Of a DNA stretch of 8,023 nucleotides, positions 1 through 7,298 are shown piece after piece. Made by a program: the position numbers and the translations under genes. The notes under the pieces were generated by a model. It worked only from the letters and a program-made list of their open reading frames with translations, did not search any database and was not told where the DNA came from. Position 1 is the stretch's first letter; the number at the start of each line of letters is the position of its first letter. The DNA comes from Thermomonas sp. (GTDB taxonomy: Bacteria > Pseudomonadota > Gammaproteobacteria > Xanthomonadales > Xanthomonadaceae), in NCBI GenBank assembly GCA_024711415.1, contig JANJSW010000272.1:1-8023 (forward strand). The letters run 5' to 3'.

Positions 1-606
1 GCGGCCGCGGGCATCGAGGTCCTGGCTCTGGAACAGGTCGCAGCACAGGCCGGCGCGCTCGACCATGCGATAGCGCTTCTCGGGACGTACCACCAGGTAA
101 CGCTGGCCGGCGGCGACGCCTTCCAGCCCGCGCACGTAGGCAACGTGGCCACGGACGGCGCGCGTGCGGTTTTCCTCGAGCCCGACCACGTACGGCAGGC
201 TGTCGATATTCGACACCATCCGGGTATCGCGCAGGAACGGCTCGATCTCTTCCAGCGGCACCGCGTTGACCGGGCTGGCCGTGCGCTCGCCGGCCTGCAC
301 CCTGGCCGCCACGCGGTCGAGGTAGGCCAAGCTGATGACGTCGCCCGGATAGATCAGGTGAGGATTCTTGATCTGCGGGTTGGCCTGCCAGATTTCCGGC
401 CACAGCCACGGCTTCTTCAGGAATCGTGCGGAAATGTCCCAGAGGGTGTCGCCACGCTTCACCACGTAGCTGTCCGGGTGGTCGCCGCGCAGCTCGACCG
501 CCGCGGCATAGGTGGCCACCGTCAACAGCGCGGCCGCGAGCATGGTGCGCAGACCGCGCGGACGCGGCGCACCCGTGCGCACCAGGTTGGAAACCCGTTC
601 AAGCAT
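1..606 (-). CDS. tsaP: TsaP-like secreted LysM peptidoglycan-binding protein, 5' part (C-terminus outside window)
   Basis: The first 202 codons are present and stay open to the window edge. Residues 1-36 form a secretion signal: a basic stretch (about 10-20), a hydrophobic core (about 22-33) and a likely cleavage site after AAA36. A LysM domain follows (about 47-93) with GDTLWDIS, WPEIWQANP and HLIYPGD. The rest, with PLEEIEPFL and PYVVG, resembles the region after LysM in Pseudomonas TsaP. TsaP binds peptidoglycan and supports the type IV pilus secretin PilQ; its gene lies divergent from def-fmt-rsmB, as here. The ATG at 606 is chosen because GGGGAGA lies 8 nt upstream; the internal Met22 has no such site. 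Residues 188-189 are adjacent cysteines, which is unusual for an exported protein. The LysM and export calls are firm; orthology to TsaP is inferred from similarity recalled from memory and gene order, and the C-terminal domain cannot be checked. Confidence 0.88.
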   Translation of the reverse strand, partial: MLERVSNLVRTGAPRPRGLRTMLAAALLTVATYAAAVELRGDHPDSYVVKRGDTLWDISARFLKKPWLWPEIWQANPQIKNPHLIYPGDVISLAYLDRVAARVQAGERTASPVNAVPLEEIEPFLRDTRMVSNIDSLPYVVGLEENRTRAVRGHVAYVRGLEGVAAGQRYLVVRPEKRYRMVERAGLCCDLFQSQDLDARGR

Positions 607-614
607 GATCGCTA

Positions 615-621
615 TCTCCCC
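615..621 (-). promoter_or_regulatory. Shine-Dalgarno site of the LysM gene
   Basis: On the minus strand this reads GGGGAGA, ending 8 nt before the ATG at 606. It is the clearest ribosome binding site in the window. It decides the LysM start in favour of codon 1 over the in-frame ATG at codon 22. Confidence 0.7.
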
Positions 622-655
622 GCTCCGTATGGCGAAAACCCCCTGAAGCCTGACC

Positions 656-686
656 AATATAGCCCACAACTGACGCCTGCTGGCAA
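656..686 (-). promoter_or_regulatory. Candidate sigma70-type promoter for the LysM gene
   Basis: On the minus strand, TTGCCA (681-686) matches the -35 consensus at five of six bases and TATATT (656-661) resembles a -10 box. The spacer is 19 bp, longer than the ideal 17. Transcription would start near 649, leaving a leader of about 43 nt that contains the GGGGAGA site. This AT-rich patch stands out in otherwise GC-rich DNA. It is a prediction by eye only. Confidence 0.45.
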
Positions 687-715
687 GCGGCCGTGCAGGT
701 CGGGCGCGATACAAT
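687..715 (+). promoter_or_regulatory. Candidate promoter for def-fmt-rsmB
   Basis: TACAAT at 710-715 is a good -10 box. The sequence 17 bp upstream (687-692, GCGGCC) is not a recognisable -35, so the promoter may be weak or activator-dependent. A start near 722 would give a leader of about 40 nt before the def ATG at 762. The -35 position abuts the proposed -35 of the divergent LysM promoter (681-686), so two polymerases could hardly bind at once. Confidence 0.45.
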
Positions 716-761
716 CGCCGCCATCGCAGCCTGCCCGGCTGCCGGTTTCCGGATTTTCGCC

Positions 762-1271
762 ATGGCCCTGCTCCCGATCCTCGAATTCCCCGACCCGCGC
801 CTGCGCACCCAGGCCGCGGCCGTCGACCCCGCCGATCTGGCCACGCCGGCCTTCCAGACCCTGATCGACGACATGTTCCAGACCATGTACGAGGCGCCCG
901 GCATTGGCCTGGCGGCCAGCCAGGTCGACGTGCACAAGCGGTTCATGGTCATTGACGTAACCGAGGACCGCAGCCGGCCACTGGTGTTCGTCAACCCGGT
1001 CATCACCGCGCGCGACGGCGAACAGATCTACCAGGAGGGCTGCCTGTCGGTGCCCGGCATCTATGCCGACGTGACCCGCAGCGACACCATCACGGTGGAG
1101 GCGCTGGACCGCCATGGCCAGCCCTTCACGCTGCAGGCCGACGGCGTGCTGGCGGTGTGCATCCAGCACGAGATGGACCACCTGCTGGGCAAGCTGTTCG
1201 TTGATTACCTGAGCCCGCTCAAGCGCGAGATGGTGCGCAAGAAGCTGCTGAAGGCGAAGCGGGCCGCCTGA
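762..1271 (+). CDS. def: Peptide deformylase
   Basis: This 169-residue cytoplasmic metalloenzyme removes the N-formyl group from the first methionine of new proteins. All three family motifs are present: GIGLAA (47-52), EGCLS (92-96, with metal ligand C94) and QHEMDHLLG (135-143, with metal ligands H136 and H140 and catalytic E137). The length matches the usual 165-175 residues. The ATG at 762 is chosen because family members begin with a sequence like [14 protein letters not shown]. The frame stays open 23 codons further back to 693, but that stretch overlaps the promoter region and does not look like deformylase. The ribosome binding site is weak (GGA, 8 nt upstream). The gene leads a plus-strand run, and fmt begins 4 bp after its stop, the standard pairing of the enzymes that add and remove the formyl group. 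Confidence 0.97.
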   Translation: MALLPILEFPDPRLRTQAAAVDPADLATPAFQTLIDDMFQTMYEAPGIGLAASQVDVHKRFMVIDVTEDRSRPLVFVNPVITARDGEQIYQEGCLSVPGIYADVTRSDTITVEALDRHGQPFTLQADGVLAVCIQHEMDHLLGKLFVDYLSPLKREMVRKKLLKAKRAA

Positions 1272-1275
1272 GCCC

Positions 1276-2193
1276 ATGCGCATCGTCTTTGCCGGCACGC
1301 CGGAGTTCGCCGTTCCCTGCTTGCGCGCCGCCGCCGGCAAGGGCGAAGTGGTGGCGGTCTACACCCAGCCGGACCGGCCTGCCGGCCGCGGCCGCGGGTT
1401 GTCGCCTTCGCCGGTGAAACTGGAAGCGGTGCAGCGGGGCATCCCCGTGTACCAGCCGGAGAACTTCCGCTCGGCGGAATCCAAAGCCACGCTGCGCGCG
1501 CTGAAGCCCGACGTGATGATCGTGGTCGCCTACGGCCTGATCCTGCCGCAGTCGGTGCTGGACATTCCCGAACACGGCTGCTGGAACGTGCACGCCTCGC
1601 TGCTGCCGCGCTGGCGCGGCGCGGCGCCGATCCAGCGTGCCATCGAGGCGGGCGACACCCGCACCGGCGTCTGCCTGATGCAGATGGAGAAGGGCCTGGA
1701 CACCGGCCCGGTGCTGCTGGCGCAGGCGCTGGACATCGGCCCGGAGGAAACCGGCGGGCAGCTGCATGACCGCCTGTCCGAGCTGGGCGCACGCGTGCTG
1801 TCCGACGCGCTGGGCCTGCTGCGCGCCACCATCCAGCTGCCGCCGCACCCGCAGCCGGCCGAGGGCGTGACCTACGCGCACAAGCTGGACAAGGCGGAAG
1901 CGAAACTCGACTGGTCGCAGCCGGCAACAGCACTGGCCAACAAGGTGCGCGCCTTCAACCCGTGGCCGATCGCGGAAGCGCAGCTGGCGGGCGAGCGCGT
2001 GCGCGTCCATGCCGCCCGCGCGCTGGACGAAACGCACGAAGCCGCAGCCGGCAGCGTGCTGCGCGCCGGGCGCGAAGGCATCGACATCGCCTGCGGCAAG
2101 GGTGTGCTGCGCCTGCAGACCCTGCAGCGCGACGGCGGCAAGCCGATCAGCGCACAGGATTACCGCAACGCCCGCCGCGACGTGTTCGCGTGA
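1276..2193 (+). CDS. fmt: Methionyl-tRNA formyltransferase
   Basis: The 305-residue product transfers a formyl group from 10-formyltetrahydrofolate to initiator Met-tRNA in the cytoplasm. The N-terminal formyltransferase domain (about 1-205) has GTPEFA (7-12), the loop QPDRPAGRG (31-39) followed by SPSPVK (43-48), which corresponds to the tRNA-contacting loop of the E. coli enzyme, and [16 protein letters not shown] (104-119). N104, H106 and D142 match the E. coli catalytic residues N106, H108 and D144. The C-terminal domain (about 206-305) fits the oligonucleotide-binding fold that holds the acceptor stem. The length is close to the E. coli enzyme. The start lies 4 bp after def with no strong ribosome site, so translation is probably coupled. 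The stop overlaps the rsmB start. Confidence 0.98.
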   Translation: MRIVFAGTPEFAVPCLRAAAGKGEVVAVYTQPDRPAGRGRGLSPSPVKLEAVQRGIPVYQPENFRSAESKATLRALKPDVMIVVAYGLILPQSVLDIPEHGCWNVHASLLPRWRGAAPIQRAIEAGDTRTGVCLMQMEKGLDTGPVLLAQALDIGPEETGGQLHDRLSELGARVLSDALGLLRATIQLPPHPQPAEGVTYAHKLDKAEAKLDWSQPATALANKVRAFNPWPIAEAQLAGERVRVHAARALDETHEAAAGSVLRAGREGIDIACGKGVLRLQTLQRDGGKPISAQDYRNARRDVFA

Positions 2194-3476
2194 GCGATGG
2201 CGTCGCCACCCGCGTCGCCGCGGCGCGCACCCTGGACGAGGTGCTGCACCGCGGCCGCTCGCTGAAGGCGGCGCTGGGCGCCAGCCTGCCCGGCCTCGCC
2301 GACCCGCGCGACCGCGCGCTGGTGGAAGCGATGGTGCTGGCCGCGCTGCGCCAGCGGGTGCGCTACAACGCCGCGCTGGACGGCTGGACGCCGCGTCCGC
2401 TGGGCCAGCGCGACGGCATCCTGCGTGCGCTCTTGCTGGCCGGCCTTGCCCAGCTGACGCTGGGCCTGCCGGCGCACGCGGTGCTGGCAGCCACGGTGGA
2501 CGCCGCCCGCGCGCTGGGCCGCGCCCACCAGGCCGGCATGGTCAACGCGCTGCTGCGCCGCGCCCAGCGCGAAGGCCTGCCGCCGGCGGATCCCGCGCAG
2601 GCATGGCCGCAATGGCTGGCGGAACAGGTGCGCGCGGACTGGCCACGGCAGGCCGACGCGATCTTCGAAGCCAGCGCGCAGATCGCGCCGATGTGGCTGC
2701 GCGTCAATCGCCGCTGGATCGGCCGCGACGACTATCTCGGGCTGCTGCACGAAGCCGGCATCGAGGCCGCGCCGGCGCCTTCGCTGGCCGACGCGCTACG
2801 GCTGGAATCCGCGCTGCCGGTGCAGCAGTTGCCCGGCTTCGACGCCGGGCTGGTGTCGGTGCAGGACGGCGCGGCGCAGGCCATCGCCGATGCGCTGGCG
2901 CCTACCGCCGGTGCGCGTGTCCTCGATGCCTGCGCCGCCCCCGGCGGCAAGGCCGCGCATCTGGCCGAACGCGATGCCAGCCTGCGCATCACCGCGCTGG
3001 ACGTGGATGCGCGGCGCGCGCGGCGGATGCAGGAGACGTTCGCGCGGCTGCGCCTCGAGAGCATCGACGTGCGCACGGCCGATGCCATGCAGCCCGACGG
3101 CTGGTGGGACGGCACGGCCTTCGACGCCATCCTGATCGACGCTCCCTGCAGCGCCACCGGCATCGTGCGCCGCCAGCCCGACGTGCTGCTGCACCGGCGC
3201 GAAGCCGACATCGCCGCGCTGCGCGGCACCCAGGCACAACTGCTCGACGCGCTGTGGCCGCTGCTCACCCGCGGCGGCGCGCTGGTCTATGCCACCTGCT
3301 CGATCCTGCATGCGGAAAACGCCGCGCAGGTCGAAGCCTTCCTCGCCCGCACACCCGACGCCACGCTGGCATCGCTGGACGCGGATTTCGGCCACGACAC
3401 CGGCTTCGGCCGCCAGCGCCTGCCCGGTGAAGCCGGCATGGACGGCTTTTTCTGCGCGCGGCTGCAAAAGTCCTGA
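2190..3476 (+). CDS. rsmB: 16S rRNA (cytosine-967-C5)-methyltransferase
   Basis: The 428-residue product methylates C967 of 16S rRNA using S-adenosylmethionine. An N-terminal NusB-like RNA-binding domain (about 5-135) precedes a Rossmann-type methyltransferase domain. Visible motifs are SVQDGAAQ, the SAM-binding DACAAPGGK (246-254), DAPCSATGI (317-325, with C320) and YATCS (367-371, with C370), then [10 protein letters not shown] near the C-terminus. C370 corresponds to the E. coli nucleophile C375 and C320 to C325, which helps release product. The start is GTG at 2190, overlapping the fmt stop by four bases (GTGA). The nearby ATG at 2197 is in another frame, and the frame's extension upstream lies inside fmt. 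The resulting length nearly equals that of E. coli RsmB (429). Translational coupling to fmt is likely, since no ribosome site is visible. Confidence 0.96.
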   Translation: MSDGVATRVAAARTLDEVLHRGRSLKAALGASLPGLADPRDRALVEAMVLAALRQRVRYNAALDGWTPRPLGQRDGILRALLLAGLAQLTLGLPAHAVLAATVDAARALGRAHQAGMVNALLRRAQREGLPPADPAQAWPQWLAEQVRADWPRQADAIFEASAQIAPMWLRVNRRWIGRDDYLGLLHEAGIEAAPAPSLADALRLESALPVQQLPGFDAGLVSVQDGAAQAIADALAPTAGARVLDACAAPGGKAAHLAERDASLRITALDVDARRARRMQETFARLRLESIDVRTADAMQPDGWWDGTAFDAILIDAPCSATGIVRRQPDVLLHRREADIAALRGTQAQLLDALWPLLTRGGALVYATCSILHAENAAQVEAFLARTPDATLASLDADFGHDTGFGRQRLPGEAGMDGFFCARLQKS

Positions 3477-3487
3477 GCCTTCGCCAC

Positions 3488-3493
3488 TATCAT
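3488..3493 (+). promoter_or_regulatory. Candidate -10 box of a leaderless promoter before the ArnT-like gene
   Basis: TATCAT ends 6 nt before the ATG at 3500, so the normal transcription start, about 7 nt past a -10 box, would fall on the A of the start codon. The 23-bp gap after rsmB has no purine-rich ribosome site, which agrees with a leaderless message. The bases at the -35 position (3465-3470, CAAAAG) are not consensus. Leaderless messages are known in Xanthomonas; its use here is inference. Confidence 0.4.
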
Positions 3494-3499
3494 TCGGCG

Positions 3500-5152
3500 A
3501 TGACCCAAACCCGCCGAGAAACCTGGCTGTTCTGGCTGTTCGCGCTGCTGATCCTGGCCACCGGGCTGGGCCTGCGCGATCCGTGGCCGGCCGACGAGCC
3601 GCGCTTCGCGCTGGTCGCGCGGCACATGGTCGAAAGCGGCAACTGGCTGTTCCCGATGCGCGGCAGCGAACTGTATTCGGACAAGCCGCCGCTGTTCATG
3701 TGGATGCAGGCCAGCGTGCTGTGGCTGACCGGCAACCTGCGCATCGCCTTCCTGCTGCCGTCGCTGCTGGCCGCACTGGGCACGCTGTGGTGCGTGACCG
3801 ACCTGGGCGCACGGCTGTGGACGCGGCGCGTCGGCCTGTACGCCGGCTGGATCACGCTGCTGACCATCCAGTTCACCTGGCAGGCCAAGAAGGCGCAGAT
3901 CGACCCGATGGTGGTGTTCTGGATCACCCTGTCCTGCTATGCGCTGCTGCGGCACGTGCTGCAGGGCCCTTCCTTCCGGCTGTGGGCGCTGGGCTGGGCG
4001 GCGGCGGGACTGGGCACGATCACCAAGGGCGTCGGCGTGATCGCGCTGCTGATCCTGATCCCCGCGGCCGTCGCCTCGCTGCGCGGTTGGGCCGGGGTGC
4101 GCATCCATGCGCGCGATGCGCGCTTCTGGCTCGGCCCGCTGGCCTTCATCGCCGCCTGCGGCGTGTGGCTGATACCGATGCTGGTCGCCGCGCTGGGCAA
4201 CGGCAGCGGCGACTACCGCGCCTACGTCGACGATATCCTGCTGCGCCAGACCGTCACCCGCTACGCCAACTCCTGGCACCACGGCCAGCCGTGGTGGTAC
4301 TTCATCGAAGTGCTGCTGACCGCGTGGCTGCCTACCGCGCTGGCGCTGCCGTGGGCGATCCCGGCATGGCGACGGCGGCTGCGGCGACGCGATGCGCGCT
4401 TCCTGGTCCCGCTGGGCTGGGTGCTGCTGGTGTTCGTGTTCTTCAGCATCCCGTCCGGCAAGCGCGACATGTACATCCTGCCGGCGCTGCCGATGCTGGC
4501 GCTGGCGCTGGCGCCGCTGCTGCCCGGCATCCTGCGGCGGCCGAATGCGCAGCGCCTGCTGCTGGGCTTCGTGCTGGTGTTCTCGCTGGCCGCGCTGGGC
4601 GCGGGCCTTGCGATGCTGCTGGGCGATCCGGATTTCGAGCGCAAGTTCATGGAAGGCCGCGATGCGCACGTCGCCGACGGACTGGCGTGGATGTTCGCGG
4701 CCATCGGCGGCTTCGGCCTGGGCAGCGCGCTGTGGTTCGGCCGCCGCCGCGCGCACGCCGCGCTGGTGGCGATGCTGACCGCGCTGTGGCTGCTGTACTC
4801 GCTGGTCGGCGCACCCCTGCTCAACGACGGCAGCTCCTCGCGCGGGCTGATGCGCAACGTCGGCGCGGCCATCGGCCCGCAGGCGGAGTTGGGCCTGGTC
4901 GGCTGGCGCGAACAGCAGCTGCTGATGGCGGACCGCCCGGCCGCTGACTTCGGCTTCAAGCGTGACGCCGGCCTGCAGTTCGCCGACGGCGTGCGCTGGC
5001 AGCACGCGCATCCGCAAGCACGCTGGCTGCTGGTGGAGGAAGGCGAAGGTCTGCCTGCCTGCATCGACAAAACCCGCGCACGTGACATGGACGTGGCCAA
5101 CGGCCGGCGCTGGTGGTTGCTGGATGCGGAGACCACCCGTGGCTGCCGCTGA
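3500..5152 (+). CDS. Polytopic ArnT-like glycosyltransferase (GT83/PMT_2 family)
   Basis: The 550-residue product is an integral inner-membrane protein with about 12-13 hydrophobic segments, for example near 8-25, 83-98, 111-128, 208-232, 265-290, 301-318, 324-345, 352-374 and 418-440. Family features are the acidic pair in ADEPRFA (31-37), SDKPPLFMW (60-68), TKG (175-177) and SGKRDMYILP (319-328), the counterparts of conserved ArnT sites. Enzymes of this fold move a sugar from a polyprenyl-phosphate donor onto lipid A, LPS core or protein at the periplasmic face; the sugar here is unknown. The last ~110 residues (about 441-550) are soluble and contain C521 and C549. The gene starts 23 bp after rsmB, possibly from its own promoter, and its end overlaps the next gene by 14 bp. 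The family call is firm; calling it arnT itself would be unjustified. Confidence 0.88.
   Translation: MTQTRRETWLFWLFALLILATGLGLRDPWPADEPRFALVARHMVESGNWLFPMRGSELYSDKPPLFMWMQASVLWLTGNLRIAFLLPSLLAALGTLWCVTDLGARLWTRRVGLYAGWITLLTIQFTWQAKKAQIDPMVVFWITLSCYALLRHVLQGPSFRLWALGWAAAGLGTITKGVGVIALLILIPAAVASLRGWAGVRIHARDARFWLGPLAFIAACGVWLIPMLVAALGNGSGDYRAYVDDILLRQTVTRYANSWHHGQPWWYFIEVLLTAWLPTALALPWAIPAWRRRLRRRDARFLVPLGWVLLVFVFFSIPSGKRDMYILPALPMLALALAPLLPGILRRPNAQRLLLGFVLVFSLAALGAGLAMLLGDPDFERKFMEGRDAHVADGLAWMFAAIGGFGLGSALWFGRRRAHAALVAMLTALWLLYSLVGAPLLNDGSSSRGLMRNVGAAIGPQAELGLVGWREQQLLMADRPAADFGFKRDAGLQFADGVRWQHAHPQARWLLVEEGEGLPACIDKTRARDMDVANGRRWWLLDAETTRGCR
5128..5132 (+). promoter_or_regulatory. Shine-Dalgarno site of the GT2 gene, inside the preceding gene
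   Basis: GGAGA lies 6 nt before the GTG at 5139, within the last codons of the ArnT-like gene. It supports the GTG start and the 14-bp overlap of the two genes. Confidence 0.55.
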
Positions 5153-6143
5153 GCCCGCGTCCGCGCCCTGGCTGGGCCTGCTGGTGCCGGCGCACAATGC
5201 CGCGCGTTACATCGAGCCCTGCCTGCGCTCGCTGCTGGACGAGGCCGCCGGCGATCCCGGCATCGAAGTGCTGGTGCTGGACGATGCGTCCAGCGACGAC
5301 ACCGGCGCCATCCTCGAGCGGCTGGCGGCGGCGCATCCCGGCCAGCTGCGGGTGCTGCGGGCGCCGCGCAACGGCGGCATTTCCGCAGCACGCAACCGGC
5401 TGCTGGCCGAAGCGACGGCGCGCCACCTGTGGTTCGTCGACGCCGACGACGTGTTGCTGCCCGGCGCGATCAGCGGCCTGCGCGACGTGCTTGATCGGCA
5501 CGACCCGGACCTGGTGCTGTGCGATTTCCAGTACCTGCGCGAGCGCGGCCTGTCGCGCACGCGCTGCACCTGCCATGCGCCGGCGGACACGCCTTCGGAC
5601 AGCCGCGCGCGGCTGGTGGCGGCCACGCTTTCGGCCGGCGAACTGCACGTGTGGTCGAAGATCGCACGGCGCGAGCTCTGGCAGCAGGTGACGTTCCCGG
5701 TCGGCCGCCATTTCGAGGACATCGCCGGCACCTGCCAGCTGCTGGCGCTGGTGCGCCGCTGGATCCACGTGCACCGTCCGTGGCTGGGCTACCGGCAGCA
5801 TCCGCACAGCATCATGGCCACGCTCACGCATGCGCGGCTGGACGAGTGGATGGCGGCACTGGAAGGCATGCAGCCACTGCTGGCGGATAGCGAGGTCGCC
5901 GCCGATGCTGCCGCGGTACAGGCAGCAGCGGACTTCCGCCTGCGCAACCTGGCTTCGGCGCTGCGGCGCATTGCGCGCCTACCGGAGGCGCAGCGCGCTA
6001 CGGCGCAGGCCACGCTGGCGCGGGCGCGGACACGGCTGTTCCCGCACGGCACCGCACCGGTGCTGCGCGCCTGGCTGCGGCGCGGTTGGTGGCTGCGCGC
6101 GCTGCGCACCCACCGCGCACTCCGCGCCGCGCTCGGGAACTAG
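5139..6143 (+). CDS. Family 2 glycosyltransferase (GT-A fold), probably surface-glycan synthesis
   Basis: The 334-residue cytoplasmic enzyme is expected to transfer a sugar from a nucleotide donor. The N-terminal GT-A domain shows VPAHNAARYIEPCLRSLL (16-33), the nucleotide-binding LDDASSDDT (47-55), GGISAARN (79-86) and the metal-binding DXD in FVDADD (99-104). HFEDI (191-195) places an ED pair (193-194) where GT2 enzymes carry the catalytic base. There is no convincing transmembrane segment; the Arg/Trp-rich C-terminus (about 296-334) may touch the membrane. The start is GTG at 5139, supported by GGAGA 6 nt upstream and by the position of the first GT2 motif. The frame is open further upstream, but that part is inside the previous gene. 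Donor and acceptor are unknown; LPS core or O-antigen synthesis is the likeliest role from the neighbours. Confidence 0.9.
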   Translation: MAAAEPASAPWLGLLVPAHNAARYIEPCLRSLLDEAAGDPGIEVLVLDDASSDDTGAILERLAAAHPGQLRVLRAPRNGGISAARNRLLAEATARHLWFVDADDVLLPGAISGLRDVLDRHDPDLVLCDFQYLRERGLSRTRCTCHAPADTPSDSRARLVAATLSAGELHVWSKIARRELWQQVTFPVGRHFEDIAGTCQLLALVRRWIHVHRPWLGYRQHPHSIMATLTHARLDEWMAALEGMQPLLADSEVAADAAAVQAAADFRLRNLASALRRIARLPEAQRATAQATLARARTRLFPHGTAPVLRAWLRRGWWLRALRTHRALRAALGN

Positions 6144-6146
6144 CCG

Positions 6147-7259
6147 ATGTCGAGACCCGTCCGCGTCCTCCACTTCGTCACCGGCGGCTTCTCCGGCGGG
6201 GCGACGCAGGTCGCGCTGCAGCTGGTCAATGCCGCCCGCGACAGCGCGCGCATCGAACCGCTGCTGGTGCTGCGGCGCAAGCGCCGCACGCCGCCGGCGC
6301 GCATCGCCGAGCTGCAAGAGCAGGGCGTGCCGCTGCGGCTGGTGCCGGGCTGGTCGCACCTGGCCACCATTTTCGCGCTGGTCAAGCTGTGCCGGGAGTT
6401 CCGCCCCGACGTGCTGGTCGCGCACGGCTTCTCCGAGCACCTGTGGGGCCGCTACGCCGGCCTGCTGGCGAAGGTGCCGCACCTGGTCCACGTCGAGCAC
6501 AACACCCGCGAGCGCTACACCCGCTGGCGGCTGGCGCAGACGCGCTGGCTGGCACGGCGCACCGACCGCATCGTCGGCTGCTCCGAAGGCGTGCGCGAGG
6601 CGCTGCTGGCGCTGGGCATGCCCCCCGAGCGCACCATCGCCATTCCCAACGGCATCCGGCTGGATCCGTTCGCCGGGGCCGATGCGCATCCCTTCGAGCA
6701 GCGCACGCCCGGCATCGTCATGGTGGCGCGGTTCTCGAAGCAGAAGGACCACGCCACCCTGTTGCGCGCGGTGGCGCTGCTGGGCCAGCGGGGCCTGCAC
6801 GTGCCGCTGCAGCTACCCGGTGGTGGCAAGGCGCTGCATCGCAAACCGCTGGAGGCGCTGGCAGCGCAGCTGGGCATCGCCGACCGGGTGCAGTTCCCGG
6901 GCGTGGTGCGCGACGTGCCGCAGCGGCTGATGACGCACCAGTTCTGCGTGCTCAGCACCCATTACGAAGGCATGCCGCTGGCGCTGCTGGAAGGCATGGC
7001 CGCCGGCTGCGCGGTGGTGGGCAGCGCGGTGCCGGGTGTGCGCGAAGTCCTCCGCAATGGGGAGGACGGATTGCTGGTGCGCGAATCCGATCCGGTTGCG
7101 CTGGCTGATGCGCTGGAGCGCCTGCTGCGCGATTCTGACGATGCCGCGCGGATGGCATCGAACGCCCGCGCGGCGGCACTGGACCGGCATGGCCGCGAGC
7201 TGATGAACCAACGCTACGAAGACCTGTTCGTGCAGCTGGCGGGGCAAGGTACGTCCTGA
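6147..7259 (+). CDS. Family 4 glycosyltransferase (GT-B fold)
   Basis: The 370-residue enzyme is probably a retaining transferase using a nucleotide sugar at the cytoplasmic membrane face. The N-terminal acceptor-side domain has the glycine-rich loop GGFSGGATQVA (13-23) and HVEHNTRERY (115-124). The C-terminal donor domain starts after IPNGI (167-170 within AIPNGI) and has ARFSKQKDH (194-202), with basic residues that usually contact the donor phosphate. It also has YEGMPLALLEGMAAG (273-287), in which E274 and E282 form the E-x7-E signature, followed by PGVREVL. No membrane segment is evident. The start is ATG at 6147, 3 bp after the GT2 stop, with GGGAA 7 nt upstream. The close spacing implies joint expression with the GT2 gene. 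The sugar cannot be named. Confidence 0.92.
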   Translation: MSRPVRVLHFVTGGFSGGATQVALQLVNAARDSARIEPLLVLRRKRRTPPARIAELQEQGVPLRLVPGWSHLATIFALVKLCREFRPDVLVAHGFSEHLWGRYAGLLAKVPHLVHVEHNTRERYTRWRLAQTRWLARRTDRIVGCSEGVREALLALGMPPERTIAIPNGIRLDPFAGADAHPFEQRTPGIVMVARFSKQKDHATLLRAVALLGQRGLHVPLQLPGGGKALHRKPLEALAAQLGIADRVQFPGVVRDVPQRLMTHQFCVLSTHYEGMPLALLEGMAAGCAVVGSAVPGVREVLRNGEDGLLVRESDPVALADALERLLRDSDDAARMASNARAAALDRHGRELMNQRYEDLFVQLAGQGTS

Positions 7260-7273
7260 TCCCCGCGGGCCGG

Positions 7274-7298
7274 GCATCCGCGCCTGCGGCGCTTATCC
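7274..7298. repeat. Imperfect palindrome between convergent genes, covering the galE stop codon
   Basis: GCGCC (7280-7284) and GGCGC (7288-7292) form a perfect 5-bp stem around TGC. Beyond a CC/TT mismatch, AT pairs with AT (7276-7277 with 7295-7296), and outer G:C pairs form if C7275 is bulged. Minus-strand bases 7301-7280 read GGCGGATAAGCGCCGCAGGC partway and continue GCGGATG, resembling scattered intergenic palindromes of the GGCGGATAAGCGC type in proteobacteria (from memory). It could act as a two-way transcription terminator between the convergent genes, but there is no T-run on either side. The neighbouring CCCGCGGG (7262-7269) is a second small palindrome. Confidence 0.4.

Noticed and set aside
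1..8. A GCGGCCGC (NotI) site exactly at the window start, suggestive of a cloning junction
   Set aside because: The same 8-mer recurs in the window in ordinary coding DNA, and the LysM reading frame runs through it naturally.
693..761. A 23-residue N-terminal extension of deformylase
   Set aside because: It would contain the -10 box and leader, does not resemble deformylase, and the ATG at 762 gives the normal length and N-terminus.
145..864. A 239-codon plus-strand frame across the LysM gene and the start of def
   Set aside because: It crosses the divergent promoter region, shows no motif, and runs antisense to a convincing signal peptide plus LysM domain.
2009..3430. A 473-codon plus-strand frame overlapping fmt and rsmB
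   Set aside because: It is Arg/Ala/Pro-rich, low in complexity and has no motif, while another frame carries all the rsmB motifs.
3287..5197. A 636-codon open frame on the minus strand opposite the end of rsmB and the ArnT-like gene
   Set aside because: It is the mirror of a Leu/Ala-rich gene in GC-rich DNA: its product is rich in Gln, Arg, Ala and His from reversed CTG and GCG codons. It shows no family motif, and the plus strand encodes a clear membrane enzyme.
7260..7292. A classical rho-independent terminator after the GT4 gene
   Set aside because: There is a GC-rich hairpin but no T-run on either strand, so it is reported only as a palindrome.
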